A stretch of DNA of 64,000 nucleotides from Pararhizobium_B sp963838155 (GTDB lineage: Bacteria > Pseudomonadota > Alphaproteobacteria > Rhizobiales > Rhizobiaceae): NCBI GenBank assembly GCA_963838155.1, contig CAWIQE010000036.1, forward strand, positions 1 through 64,000. The letters are read 5' to 3'. Below the pieces are notes generated by a model that was given only the letters and a program-made list of their open reading frames with translations, was not told the DNA's origin and made no database searches. Below, in pieces: positions 23,722-32,365 of this stretch (position 1 is its first letter; each line of letters opens with the position of its first letter). The position numbers and the translations under genes were made by a program.

Positions 23722-24351
23722 ATGGGCGGGGAAAAACAGAAGCGAGCAGGGCGCAAGCTTTCGCTGCGGACGGCGTTCGCGGCGGGCGGCCTCCTTCTCC
23801 TCACCGCGACGGCGGCCGCCGCCTGGTTCTCCGGCGGTGCCGATCTCATTCTCGACCGCAAATCCGGCATATACGGCGTCGACTGCAAGCTGCTCGACAG
23901 CGTCGCCTTCCATGAGGGCCGCGAACTCTGGGTCCGGCAATACATCTCCGTCGGGGAAGCCGGCCCGGCCGAACGGCTGCGCACCGCCCTCAGGGTCGCC
24001 GCCCACGCCGCCGCCGACAAGCGGGCCGACCTCGTCCTCGTCGTCGCGGTCGACCGGAACGGCCCGAGCGTACGCGCGCTGATGCGCGACAGCGCCGTCG
24101 GCGCAAGGGTGGTCTACGCCCCCCATCCCGGCCGGGTCGCCGGCGTCGGCGCCCCGCTCGACGCCCGCTACGTCGACGCGGCCCCCACGGACGCCGGCGC
24201 GTTCTACGGCAAGGCGGTGCGCCCGCCGCCCGCCGACCTCGAAAAGATGATGGCGGCGATGCCGAAGCCCTATGGCTGCAAGACGCCGGAGGAGACCGCC
24301 AAGCCGGTCGAAGCGTCCGCCCACGCCAAAAAGAAGCCGGCTCACCACTAG
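23722..24351 (+). CDS. Membrane-anchored hypothetical protein
   Basis: The 209-aa product has a basic N-terminus and a single hydrophobic segment (FAAGGLLLLTATAAAAWF, residues 19-36), then a probable periplasmic domain beginning GADLILDRKSGIYGVDC and containing RKADLVLVVAVD-like strands (DLVLVVAVDRNGPSVRALM). The Lys/His-rich tail AHAKKKPAHH ends it. I do not recognise a named family. Two cysteines (in GVDCKL and YGCKT) may form a disulfide. It is monocistronic and ends next to a composite repeat. Confidence 0.7.
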   Translation: MGGEKQKRAGRKLSLRTAFAAGGLLLLTATAAAAWFSGGADLILDRKSGIYGVDCKLLDSVAFHEGRELWVRQYISVGEAGPAERLRTALRVAAHAAADKRADLVLVVAVDRNGPSVRALMRDSAVGARVVYAPHPGRVAGVGAPLDARYVDAAPTDAGAFYGKAVRPPPADLEKMMAAMPKPYGCKTPEETAKPVEASAHAKKKPAHH

Positions 24352-24453
24352 AGCCTGTCCGCGTCTCGCGATATCGCCGGCAGGCTCGACTTCATTGCCT
24401 TTGCGCGCTTTCGGACGGAAGTCCGGTTTTCCGGTTTTCCAGGAAGCGCCCTA
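24351..24453. repeat. Composite interspersed mosaic element, reverse orientation
   Basis: From the left: CTAGAGCCTGTCCGCG (second-hairpin end), the linker in reverse (CTTCATTGCCTTTGCGC), then the palindrome at 24405-24449 with GCGCTTTC and GGAAGCGC arms, ending CCCTAG. The terminal CTAG provides the TAG stop codon of lysS (24451-24453) on the minus strand. Confidence 0.75.
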
Positions 24454-25953
24454 GTCCTGCTCGCTGCGCGTCTTGCGGGCGGGAAACAGGATCACGTCGC
24501 GGATCGAGGGCGAGTCGGTGAGCAGCATGATCAGCCGGTCGAGGCCGATGCCGAGGCCGCCGGCGGGCGGCATGCCGTGGTCCATGGCTTCCAGGAAGTC
24601 CTCGTCGAGCACCCGCATCTCCTCGCCGCGCGCCTGTGCCTGCTCGACCTGCTCCACCATGCGGCGGCGCTGCTCGACCGGGTCGTTCAGCTCGGAGAAC
24701 GCGTTGCAGATTTCCCAGCCGTTCACATAGGTCTCGAAGCGCTCGACGAGGCGCGGCTCGCCCGGCACCTCCTTGGCGAAGGGCGAGATGTCCTTCGGGA
24801 AGTTGATGACGTGGGAGGGCTGGATCAGGCCGGCCTCCACCTTCTCCTCGAAGGCGAGCGCCAGCGCCTCGCCCCACGTCGCGTCGGGTTCGATCTCCAG
24901 CCCGATGGAGCGGGCCGCCTCGCGCGCCTCCGCGTCGCCGGAGATCGCCAGGAAGTCGACGCCGGTCGCCTCCTTCACCGCGTCCGGCATCGGCACCCGC
25001 CGGAACGGTGCGCTGAAATCGATGGTCTTGTCGCCGAATGCCACCTCAGTGGTGCCGTGCAGCGTCACGGCGAGGTGCGAGAACATCCGCTCCACGAGAT
25101 CCATGATGTCCTCGTAGTCGGCGAAGGCCCAATAGCATTCCAGCATGGTGAATTCGGGATTGTGCCGCGTCGACACCCCCTCGTTGCGGAAATTGCGGTT
25201 GACCTCGAACACCTTGTCGACCAGCCCGCTGACCAGGACGCGCTTCAGGTAGAGTTCCGGCGCGATGCGCAGGTACATGTCCATCTTCAGCGTGTTGTGG
25301 TGCGTCCTGAAGGGATCGGCCGTCGCGCCGCCGTAGATCGGGTGCAGCATCGGCGTCTCCACCTCGGTGAAGCCGTCGTCCTCCATGAAGCGGCGCACGC
25401 CCGAGATGATCCGGCTGCGGTTCCGGAATCGGATGCGCGCGTCCTCGTTGCTCATGATGTCGAGATAGCGCTTGCGGTAGCGCGTCTCGACGTCGGCGAG
25501 CCCGTGGTACTTCTCCGGCATCGGCTTCAGCGCCTTGGTCAGCATGACGATCTCGTGGGTGTTGACCGTCAGTTCGCCGCGCTTGGTGCGGCGCACCGCG
25601 CCGGTGACGCCGACGATGTCGCCGAGGTCGATCAGCGGCAGCAGCTCGCGCGCCTTTTCGGAGGCGAAGTCCTTGTGGGTGAAGACCTGGATCTTGCCGC
25701 TGGCGTCGTGGAGATCCATGAACATCCCGGAATTGCGCGAGGAGTGCACGCGGCCGGCGACGGTGACGATGTCCCCCGTCTCCGTCTCGGGCGCGATGTC
25801 GGCGTATCTCTCCGCCAGCTCGCCGTTGGAGACGGTGCGGTGGAAATGCGCCGGATAGACGGTGTCCAGCATGTCGCGCAGGCGCGCCAGTTTCTGCTCG
25901 CGCACCTCGGTGGCGTTCGAGGAGAGGGCGGATGGATCGGTCTTGGCGGTCAT
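24451..25953 (-). CDS. lysS: Lysyl-tRNA synthetase, class II
   Basis: The 500-aa enzyme charges tRNA-Lys. An OB-fold anticodon-binding domain occupies about residues 45-165 (VAGRVHSSRNSGMFMDLHDASGKIQVF). The class II catalytic domain shows motif 2 (FRNEGVSTRHNPEFTMLECYWAF) and motif 3 (GLGIGLDRLIMLLTDSPSIRDVILFP). Length is normal. It starts 38 bp downstream of gltX on the same strand, so the two synthetase genes are probably co-transcribed. Its stop codon lies in the CTAG end of an interspersed repeat. Confidence 0.97.
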   Translation of the reverse strand: MTAKTDPSALSSNATEVREQKLARLRDMLDTVYPAHFHRTVSNGELAERYADIAPETETGDIVTVAGRVHSSRNSGMFMDLHDASGKIQVFTHKDFASEKARELLPLIDLGDIVGVTGAVRRTKRGELTVNTHEIVMLTKALKPMPEKYHGLADVETRYRKRYLDIMSNEDARIRFRNRSRIISGVRRFMEDDGFTEVETPMLHPIYGGATADPFRTHHNTLKMDMYLRIAPELYLKRVLVSGLVDKVFEVNRNFRNEGVSTRHNPEFTMLECYWAFADYEDIMDLVERMFSHLAVTLHGTTEVAFGDKTIDFSAPFRRVPMPDAVKEATGVDFLAISGDAEAREAARSIGLEIEPDATWGEALALAFEEKVEAGLIQPSHVINFPKDISPFAKEVPGEPRLVERFETYVNGWEICNAFSELNDPVEQRRRMVEQVEQAQARGEEMRVLDEDFLEAMDHGMPPAGGLGIGLDRLIMLLTDSPSIRDVILFPARKTRSEQD

Positions 25954-25990
25954 CGGGGCCTTCCGGTGTTCTTCGTTCTTGCTGGCGAGG

Positions 25991-27448
25991 TCAGTTCGGG
26001 GCGCTGGCCGCGTCGAGCACGGCGATCGCCGCCTTGATCCGCTGGCGAACCACGGCGCGGCCGAGGAGCGCCATGGAATCGAACAGCGGCAGCGAGCGCG
26101 CGCTGCCCGAAACCGCGACGAAGAGCGGCGGCAGGAGCACGCGGAGTTTCCGGCCGGTCGTCTCGGCGAGCGCGCGCAGCTCCGCCTCGATGGCCTCGAC
26201 GGTCCAGTCCGGCAGCTTTTCCAGCTCCGGCAGCACCGTTTCCAGGATCTCCAGGCAGTCGGCGGGCGTCGTCTTCTTGATGCCGGCGAAGGCCTCGGCC
26301 GTCACGCCGGCGTCGGCCCTGAAGAGGAAGGCGACCAGGTCGGGGAGGTCGCCGAGCTTCGTGATGCGCGACTGCGAGAGCGTCAGCGCCTCCTTCAGCT
26401 TGCCGCCCTCCGATGCCCAGCCGAGCACGCGCTTCAGGAACTCCGCCTCGCTCAGCGCCTCGCGCATCCAGCGCCCGTTCAGCCATTCGAGCTTCTGGAT
26501 GTCGAACACGGCGCCGGCCTTCGACAAATTGTGCGGGTCGAACTTCGCCGCGAGGGCGTCCATGTCCATCATCTCCTCGCCCTCGCCGATCTGGATGAAG
26601 AGCAGGCCGAGGAAGTTCATCAGCGCCTCGGGCAGGTAGCCCTGCGCCGAATAGTAGGAGATCGAGGTCGGGTTCTTCCGCTTCGACAGCTTCGACCGGT
26701 CGGCGTTGCGCATCAGCGGCAGGTGGATGAATTCCGGCTTCTTCCAGCCGAGATAGTCGTAGAGGAGGATGTGCTTCGGCGTGGAGGACACCCATTCCTC
26801 GCCGCGCGCCACATGGGTGATCTTCATCAGGTGGTCGTCGACGACGTTGGCCATGTGGTAGGTGGGCATGCCGTCGGCCTTCATGACGACCTGCATGTCG
26901 ACCGAGTCCCACGGGATCTCGACCTCGCCATAGACCCAGTCGGTGAAGCGGCACGCGCCTTCGGACGGGATCTTCATGCGCACCACCGGCGTTTCGCCGG
27001 CGGCCTCGCGCGCGCCGATCTCCTCGGCCGTCAGGTTCAGGCAGTGCCCGTCGTAGCGCGGCGGCTCGCCGCGGGCGCGCTGGCCCTCGCGCATCTCCTC
27101 CAGCCGCTCCGGCGTGCAGAAGCACTTGAAGGCGTGGCCGCGGTCGAGAAGCGCCTGGACGTGCTCGCCGTAGAGATGCTTGCGCTCGCTCTGGCGGTAG
27201 GGCCCGTAGGGCCCCCCGACGTCCGGGCCCTCGGCCCAGTCGAGCCCGGTCCAGCGCAGCGCGTCGAGCACCTTCCCCTCGTATTCGCGCGTCGAGCGGG
27301 TGGCGTCCGTGTCCTCGATCCTGAGGATGAACGTGCCCCCCGTATGACGGGCGAAGAGGTAGTTGAAGAGGGCGGTATAGGCGGTGCCGACATGCGGTTC
27401 GCCGGTTGGCGAGGGCGCGATGCGCACGCGGGTTTCAGTCTCAGCCAT
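25991..27448 (-). CDS. gltX: Glutamyl-tRNA synthetase
   Basis: The 485-aa class I synthetase has the HIGH-type motif PSPTGEPHVGTAYTALFNYLFARH at residues 11-34 and the KMSKS-type motif KLSKRKNPTS near 250. I start it at the ATG 27446-27448 (MAETETRVRIAPSPTG); the open frame extends 55 codons further with an arginine-rich sequence foreign to the family. Many alphaproteobacteria carry two gltX paralogues, and I cannot tell which this is. Upstream of lysS in a probable operon. Confidence 0.95.
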   Translation of the reverse strand: MAETETRVRIAPSPTGEPHVGTAYTALFNYLFARHTGGTFILRIEDTDATRSTREYEGKVLDALRWTGLDWAEGPDVGGPYGPYRQSERKHLYGEHVQALLDRGHAFKCFCTPERLEEMREGQRARGEPPRYDGHCLNLTAEEIGAREAAGETPVVRMKIPSEGACRFTDWVYGEVEIPWDSVDMQVVMKADGMPTYHMANVVDDHLMKITHVARGEEWVSSTPKHILLYDYLGWKKPEFIHLPLMRNADRSKLSKRKNPTSISYYSAQGYLPEALMNFLGLLFIQIGEGEEMMDMDALAAKFDPHNLSKAGAVFDIQKLEWLNGRWMREALSEAEFLKRVLGWASEGGKLKEALTLSQSRITKLGDLPDLVAFLFRADAGVTAEAFAGIKKTTPADCLEILETVLPELEKLPDWTVEAIEAELRALAETTGRKLRVLLPPLFVAVSGSARSLPLFDSMALLGRAVVRQRIKAAIAVLDAASAPN

Positions 27449-27650
27449 TGGTCTCGGTCGTCCGGTCCTTGCTGGCGCGCCGCCAGGACGGAGATGCCGT
27501 TCCGTGAGCGAAACAGGCAGCGCCCGCCCCGTGGCTGCACCCGATGAATTCATGCCGAAATGCCGGCGAACCCGGCCTTCGCTAACCGCTCGCGCGTGGC
27601 CGCCATAGGCCACATTAGACCCCGGGCGTCAAGGGAGGCGGCCCGGCCGA

Positions 27651-28694
27651 CTACCCCGCCAGCGCCTTCCTGACCTCCGGGGCGACCCGCGTGCCGAAAA
27701 GCTCGATTGCCTTCATCATCTTGCCGTGATCGATGACGCCGATCGCCATCTGCAGGAGGAAGCGGTCGAGGCCGCCGAAGATCTCGTGATGGGCGAGGAT
27801 CTTGTCGGTCATCTCGGCTGGACTGCCGAGGAAGATCGCCCCCGCGGGCCCGCACATCTGGTCGAAATGGGCCCGCGTCATCGCCGGGAAGCCGCGCTCC
27901 CGGCCGATGCGGTTCATCACCTCCGCCTGCGGCAGGTAGAAGGTGTCGATCGCCTCCTGCCGCGTCGCGGCGACGAAGCCGTGGACGCTGATCCCCGTCT
28001 TCATCCGTGCCGGATCGTGGTCGGGCCGCGCCTCGCTCGCCTGCCGGTAGACGTCGACGAGCGGCGCGAACCGCCGCGGCTCCCCGCCGATGATCGCCAG
28101 GATCAGCGGGTGGTTGAGGCGCGCGGCGCGCAGCACCGAATCCGGCGTGCCGCCGCCGGCGATCCAGAGGGGCAGGGAGCCGCCGACCGGCCGCGGATAG
28201 ACCCCGCGCCCGTCAACCCGGGGGGTGTGCCGGCCGCCGGGCCAGGACAGGCGCTCGCCCCGGTTCAGCTCGATCAGCATGTCGAGCTTCTCGGAGAAGA
28301 GCGTCTCGTAGTCCTCCAGGTCGTAGCCGAAGAGCGGGAAGGATTCGATGAACGAGCCGCGCCCGGCGATGATCTCGGCGCGCCCGCCGGTCAGCCCGTC
28401 GAGGGTGGCGAATTGCTGGAAGACGCGGATCGGGTCGTCGGAGCTCAAGACCGAGACGGCGCTGGTGAGCCGGATCGCCTTCGTCCGCGTCGCCGCCGCC
28501 GCGAGCGCGACGGCCGGCGCCGAGATGGCATAGTCCGGCCGATGGTGCTCGCCGAGGCCGAAGACGTCGAGCCCGACCTGGTCGGCGAGCTCGATCTCCT
28601 CCACGAGATTGGCGAGCCGCATCGCCGCGTCGACCGTCTTGCCGCTCGTCGGATCGGTGCCGACGTCGCCGAATGTGAAAAGCCCGAGTTCCAT
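27651..28694 (-). CDS. LLM-class flavin-dependent oxidoreductase
   Basis: The 347-aa product is a luciferase-like TIM barrel: MELGLFTFGDVGTDPTSGK, LGEHHRPDYAISAPAVALAAAATRTKAIRLTSAVSVLSSDDPIRVFQQFATLDGLTGGRAEIIAGRGSFIESFPLFGYDL and a C-terminal GTRVAPEVRKAL. GGAAGGA precedes the ATG. It should use FMN to oxidise an organic substrate, and no partner reductase is adjacent. Monocistronic by spacing; physiological role unknown. Confidence 0.9.
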   Translation of the reverse strand: MELGLFTFGDVGTDPTSGKTVDAAMRLANLVEEIELADQVGLDVFGLGEHHRPDYAISAPAVALAAAATRTKAIRLTSAVSVLSSDDPIRVFQQFATLDGLTGGRAEIIAGRGSFIESFPLFGYDLEDYETLFSEKLDMLIELNRGERLSWPGGRHTPRVDGRGVYPRPVGGSLPLWIAGGGTPDSVLRAARLNHPLILAIIGGEPRRFAPLVDVYRQASEARPDHDPARMKTGISVHGFVAATRQEAIDTFYLPQAEVMNRIGRERGFPAMTRAHFDQMCGPAGAIFLGSPAEMTDKILAHHEIFGGLDRFLLQMAIGVIDHGKMMKAIELFGTRVAPEVRKALAG

Positions 28695-28852
28695 CGTCCG
28701 ATCCTTCCCGCACGAATAATCCGCCCTGAAATAGGCGCCCGCCGCAGGGGACGCCATTTCGCGTGCGGTGAACAGTGCTTCCACGTCATAACGCGGCGCA
28801 ATCGTGCGGAACGGCCCGGCGGCCCCCGCCGCCGGTCGTTCGATCCGGGCGA

Positions 28853-29434
28853 TCAGGCGGCCAGGGCCACCGGATCGTCGGCGCTGCGCAGGCCGGTCGG
28901 CACGAGCATGCCGACGGCGCCGGCGAGCGCTCCCTCGAAGAGTTCGAGCGCCAGGAAACGACCGCGCTCGAAGGGGCCGGGCATCGTCAGGCAGCCGGTG
29001 GCCTCGGTCGAGAAGCCGAAGCGGCGATAGTACGGGGCGTCGCCGACGAGGAGGATGGCGCCGTGGCCGCGGGCCCGGGCCTCGTCGATCGCATGCCGCA
29101 TCAGCGCGGAGCCGATGCCGGCCGACTTCAGCGACTGGTCGACGGCGAGGGGGCCGAGCAGGAGCGCAGGCACGGGCCGGCCGTCGGCCCCGATGCCGGC
29201 AGCGACGTGCCACAGCCGCACCGTTCCCGCGAGCGCTCCCTCCGCCGTGCGCGCCAGGAAGGCGAGCCCTTCGGCGGGAAGGCGTCCGCGGCGGAGCGCC
29301 TCCGAGGACTTGGTGCGCCGCGCCGGTCCCATGACGCGGTCGAGAAGCGCTTCGCGCGCGGCGAAGTCGGTTGCGGTTTCGGTTTCGATGCGCACGGTGT
29401 CGCACCGTGCGGGGAAGTCGAGAAGAGCGGCCAT
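28853..29434 (-). CDS. GNAT-family N-acetyltransferase
   Basis: The 193-aa product shows the acetyl-CoA-binding motif LLLGPLAVDQSLKSAGIGSALMRHAIDEARARGHGAILLVGDAPYYRRFGF (about residues 75-130), close to YhbS-type proteins. It lies 101 bp downstream of the ornithine decarboxylase gene on the same strand, separated by a strong hairpin, an arrangement also known in other rhizobia. The acceptor could be a polyamine, an amino acid or a ribosomal protein; this is not resolved. Confidence 0.88.
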   Translation of the reverse strand: MAALLDFPARCDTVRIETETATDFAAREALLDRVMGPARRTKSSEALRRGRLPAEGLAFLARTAEGALAGTVRLWHVAAGIGADGRPVPALLLGPLAVDQSLKSAGIGSALMRHAIDEARARGHGAILLVGDAPYYRRFGFSTEATGCLTMPGPFERGRFLALELFEGALAGAVGMLVPTGLRSADDPVALAA

Positions 29435-29476
29435 CGGCCCTGTCCTTCACGTAGGAATTGGCGGAGATCGGGTGCC

Positions 29477-29503
29477 GCGCGCGGGAGATGGTCTCCCGCG
29501 CGC
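29477..29503. terminator. Strong hairpin between odc and the GNAT gene
   Basis: A perfect 12-bp stem GCGCGCGGGAGA/TCTCCCGCGCGC with a 3-nt loop lies in the 101-bp gap. On the minus strand no T-run follows, so for odc transcription it may act as an attenuator or RNA-stabilising hairpin; TTTCC follows on the plus strand. Confidence 0.5.
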
Positions 29504-29535
29504 TTTCCTTCGAGACCCGTCGCTGCGAGCGGCGG

Positions 29536-30669
29536 TCAGATGACGTAGGATCGGAGCGGCTCGAAACCGTTGAAGGCGACCGACGCATAGGTCGTCGTGT
29601 ACGCACCGGTTCCCTCGATCAGCACCTCGTCGCCGATGGTCAGCGAGATCGGCAGAGGATAGGGCGTCTTCTCGTAGAGCACGTCCGCCGAATCGCAGGT
29701 CGGTCCGGCCAGCACGCAGGGCTCCATGGCGTCGCCGTCGCGCTCCGTGCGGATCGGGTAGCGGATCGCCTCGTCCATCGTCTCGGCGAGGCCGCCGAAC
29801 TTGCCGATGTCGAGGAAGACCCAGCGCACGGCGTCGTTGTCGGACTTCCTCGACACGAGAACCACTTCCGCCTTTATGACGCCGGCATTGCCGACCATGC
29901 CGCGGCCGGGCTCGATGATCGTCTCGGGCAGCTGGTTGCCGAAGTGCTTGACCAGCGCCTGGAAGATCGCCTGTCCGTAGGCCTGGGCGGTGGGGACGTC
30001 CTTCAGGTACTTCGTCGGGAAGCCGCCGCCCATGTTGACCATCTTCAGGACGATGCCCTGCTGGGCCAGCTTGTCGAAGACGTAGCGGGCATCCGCGATC
30101 GCCGCGTCCCAGGCGTCGAGAACGGTCATCTGCGAGCCGACATGGAACGACACGCCGTGCGAGACGAGGCCGAGCTGGTGGGCGTAGACGAGCACGTCCA
30201 CCGCCATCTGCGGTACGCAGCCGAACTTGCGCGACAGCGGCCATTCCGCGCCCTCGCCATTGGTCAGCACGCGGCAGAAGACCCGGGCGCCGGGCGCGGC
30301 GCGGGAGACCTTCTCCACTTCCTCGTGGCTGTCGACGGCGAAGAGGGACACGCCGAGCGCATGGGCGCGCGCGATGTCGCGTTCCTTCTTGATGGTGTTG
30401 CCGAAGGAGATGCGCTCCGGCGTCGCGCCGGCTTCGAGCGCAAGCTCGATCTCCCGCACGGAGGCGGTGTCGAAATTGGAGCCGAGGCCGGCCAGCAGCT
30501 TCAGGATTTCAGGCGCGGGGTTCGCCTTCACCGCGTAGAAGATGCGGCTGTCGGGCAGCGCCTTCTCGAAGGCGCTGTAATTGGAGGCGACGACGTCCAG
30601 GTCGACGACGAGGCAGGGACCCTCGGGACGGCGGGTGCGGATGAAGTCGAGGATGCGATCGGTGGCCAT
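29536..30669 (-). CDS. odc: Ornithine/lysine decarboxylase, fold-III PLP enzyme
   Basis: The 377-aa enzyme makes putrescine from ornithine and may also accept lysine. PLP-binding lysine in FYAVKANPAPEIL near residue 48, the HVGSQ loop, glycine-rich MVNMGGGFPTKY, phosphate-binding EPGRGMVGNAG, and the active-site cysteine in GPTCDSADVLYE are intact. The length matches rhizobial Odc proteins. I start at ATG 30667-30669 because the upstream open frame lies in a structured leader. It is preceded by a long 5' region that may be a speF-type element. Confidence 0.93.
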   Translation of the reverse strand: MATDRILDFIRTRRPEGPCLVVDLDVVASNYSAFEKALPDSRIFYAVKANPAPEILKLLAGLGSNFDTASVREIELALEAGATPERISFGNTIKKERDIARAHALGVSLFAVDSHEEVEKVSRAAPGARVFCRVLTNGEGAEWPLSRKFGCVPQMAVDVLVYAHQLGLVSHGVSFHVGSQMTVLDAWDAAIADARYVFDKLAQQGIVLKMVNMGGGFPTKYLKDVPTAQAYGQAIFQALVKHFGNQLPETIIEPGRGMVGNAGVIKAEVVLVSRKSDNDAVRWVFLDIGKFGGLAETMDEAIRYPIRTERDGDAMEPCVLAGPTCDSADVLYEKTPYPLPISLTIGDEVLIEGTGAYTTTYASVAFNGFEPLRSYVI

Positions 30670-30910
30670 CGGGGTTCTTCCCATTCCATGACCGGCCGGA
30701 GCCGGATGACAAAGGGCGTCGGACCATGCGAATGGAACCAGCCGGTGGAGACCCCGGAACCATGCGAACGCTCGACGCGACGATTGGACGAACGCCGCTC
30801 CGGGCGTCTGTCCGCTTTGTCTGCCTTGGATTGGATGGGAGATCCCAACCGCACTTTCGGCAATGAAGGTGTGCCTCTTCAGTAACCCCGGCTGTTGGAT
30901 AGCCGGCAGA
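30670..30910 (-). ncRNA. Candidate speF-type structured leader of odc
   Basis: About 240 nt upstream of odc with several stems: a perfect CCGGCT/AGCCGG stem-loop at 30888-30906, a CCAT-GCGA-ATGG palindrome at 30724-30735, and GC-rich complementary blocks around 30740-30760. An RNA motif named speF is known upstream of ornithine decarboxylase genes in alphaproteobacteria, and position fits. I cannot verify the consensus structure here. Confidence 0.45.
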
Positions 30911-31176
30911 CACCAGAAAGGCCCGCACCGTCGTTGCTTCAAGATGTCCTCGCTTCGTCCGGTTGGCCGGGGAAACGACTGGAGGGGTTAGTTCCAGGTA
31001 CCTTACCGAGTTCCTCACCATATCGAGGGTTCGGCGGACACCCACAGGCACGTGCGACTTTGGGCAAGCGAGAGATAAGGAATCCGGCTCGCGCAATCAA
31101 GCGGTTTTTTCCGGAAAGCCTTGAAAAATTCATGCATTGAACGGAAGCTCCGCATCGTTCAGGAATCGGAAACGAA

Positions 31177-32361
31177 ATGATGCCCGCAGACCCCTTCCGC
31201 GCCTTCACCGCCCATGCCCCGCTCACCGCTTCTCGAGGCGGATCGCCGGCCGGTCCGCTGGCCGGCCGCACGCTCGCCGTCAAGGACATCTTCGACGTCG
31301 CCGGCATGAAGACCGGCTGCGGCCTGCCCGACAAGCTGGACGAGGCGCCCGTCGCCGACGTGACGGCGAGCGCGATCCAGCGCCTGGTCGACGCCGGTGC
31401 CGGGATCGTCGGCAAGACGACCTGCGACGAACTCTGCTTCTCGCTGATGGGCAACAACAACTTCTATCCGCGCCCGGTCAACCCGCGGGCGCCGGAGCGC
31501 TTCACCGGCGGCTCGTCGGCCGGGTCCGTGGCGGCCGTCGCCGGCGGCCTCGCCGATATCGCCATCGGCTCGGACACGGGCGGCTCGGTGCGCGCGCCGG
31601 CCGCCTTCTGCGGGCTCGTGGGCCTGCGCACCACGCAGGCGCTGATCCCGCTCGACCACGCCATGCAGCTCGCCCCGAGCCTCGACACCTTCGGATGGTT
31701 CGCCGCCGACGTCGATCTCTACGCCGCGGTCGGCGACATCCTCCTGCCGAAGAGCGCCCACCGCTTCTCCCGGCTCTTCCGCATGCCGGACCTCGACCGG
31801 TTGACAGCTGTCAACTCGTCCGCGGCATACGAGGCGATGCTGGCGACCGTCGCCGCCCGTTTCGGCGCGCCGGCAACGATGGAGATCGCCGCCCTCGACG
31901 TCGACGACCGCTATCGCTGCTTCCGCTCGATCCAGGCCCACGAGGCCTGGGCGACGCACGGCGCCTGGGTGGCGCGGCCGGGCCGGCGCATGTCGCAGGC
32001 GGTCCGCGAGCGGTTCCTCTACGGCGGCACCATCTCCGTCGACGCCTATGCCGAGGCGTGGAAAAACCGTCTCGCCGTGTCGCGCGAGCTGGAGGATCGC
32101 CTCGGCGACGACGGCCTGCTCGTGCTGCCGACGGTTCCCGCGGCCGCGCCGCGTGCCGACTGCGACGACGCGACCGAGCACGCCTACCGGGCGCGGGCGC
32201 TGCGGCTGCTCTGCATCGCAGGGCTGGCCGGCATGCCGCAGATCACCGTGCCGCTCGGCTCCGACGAGGGGGCACCCTTCGGCATCTCGCTGATCGGACC
32301 GCGCTTCAGCGACCGCGCGCTGATCGACGTCGCCCGCCGGCTCCTCGAGGCGGAAGACTGA
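31177..32361 (+). CDS. Amidase-signature family hydrolase
   Basis: The 394-aa product has the Ser-cisSer-Lys triad of the amidase signature family: K36 (TLAVKDIFDV), the serine pair 113-114 in FTGGSSAGS, and nucleophile S137 in GSDTGGSVRAP. It is shorter than GatA, lacks GatBC neighbours, and resembles small amidases or hydrolases of aryl or short-chain amides. A co-directional LysR gene follows after 4 bp. The palindrome TTGACAGCTGTCAA lies inside the gene at 31801-31814. Confidence 0.88.
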   Translation: MMPADPFRAFTAHAPLTASRGGSPAGPLAGRTLAVKDIFDVAGMKTGCGLPDKLDEAPVADVTASAIQRLVDAGAGIVGKTTCDELCFSLMGNNNFYPRPVNPRAPERFTGGSSAGSVAAVAGGLADIAIGSDTGGSVRAPAAFCGLVGLRTTQALIPLDHAMQLAPSLDTFGWFAADVDLYAAVGDILLPKSAHRFSRLFRMPDLDRLTAVNSSAAYEAMLATVAARFGAPATMEIAALDVDDRYRCFRSIQAHEAWATHGAWVARPGRRMSQAVRERFLYGGTISVDAYAEAWKNRLAVSRELEDRLGDDGLLVLPTVPAAAPRADCDDATEHAYRARALRLLCIAGLAGMPQITVPLGSDEGAPFGISLIGPRFSDRALIDVARRLLEAED

Positions 32362-32365
32362 TCCG

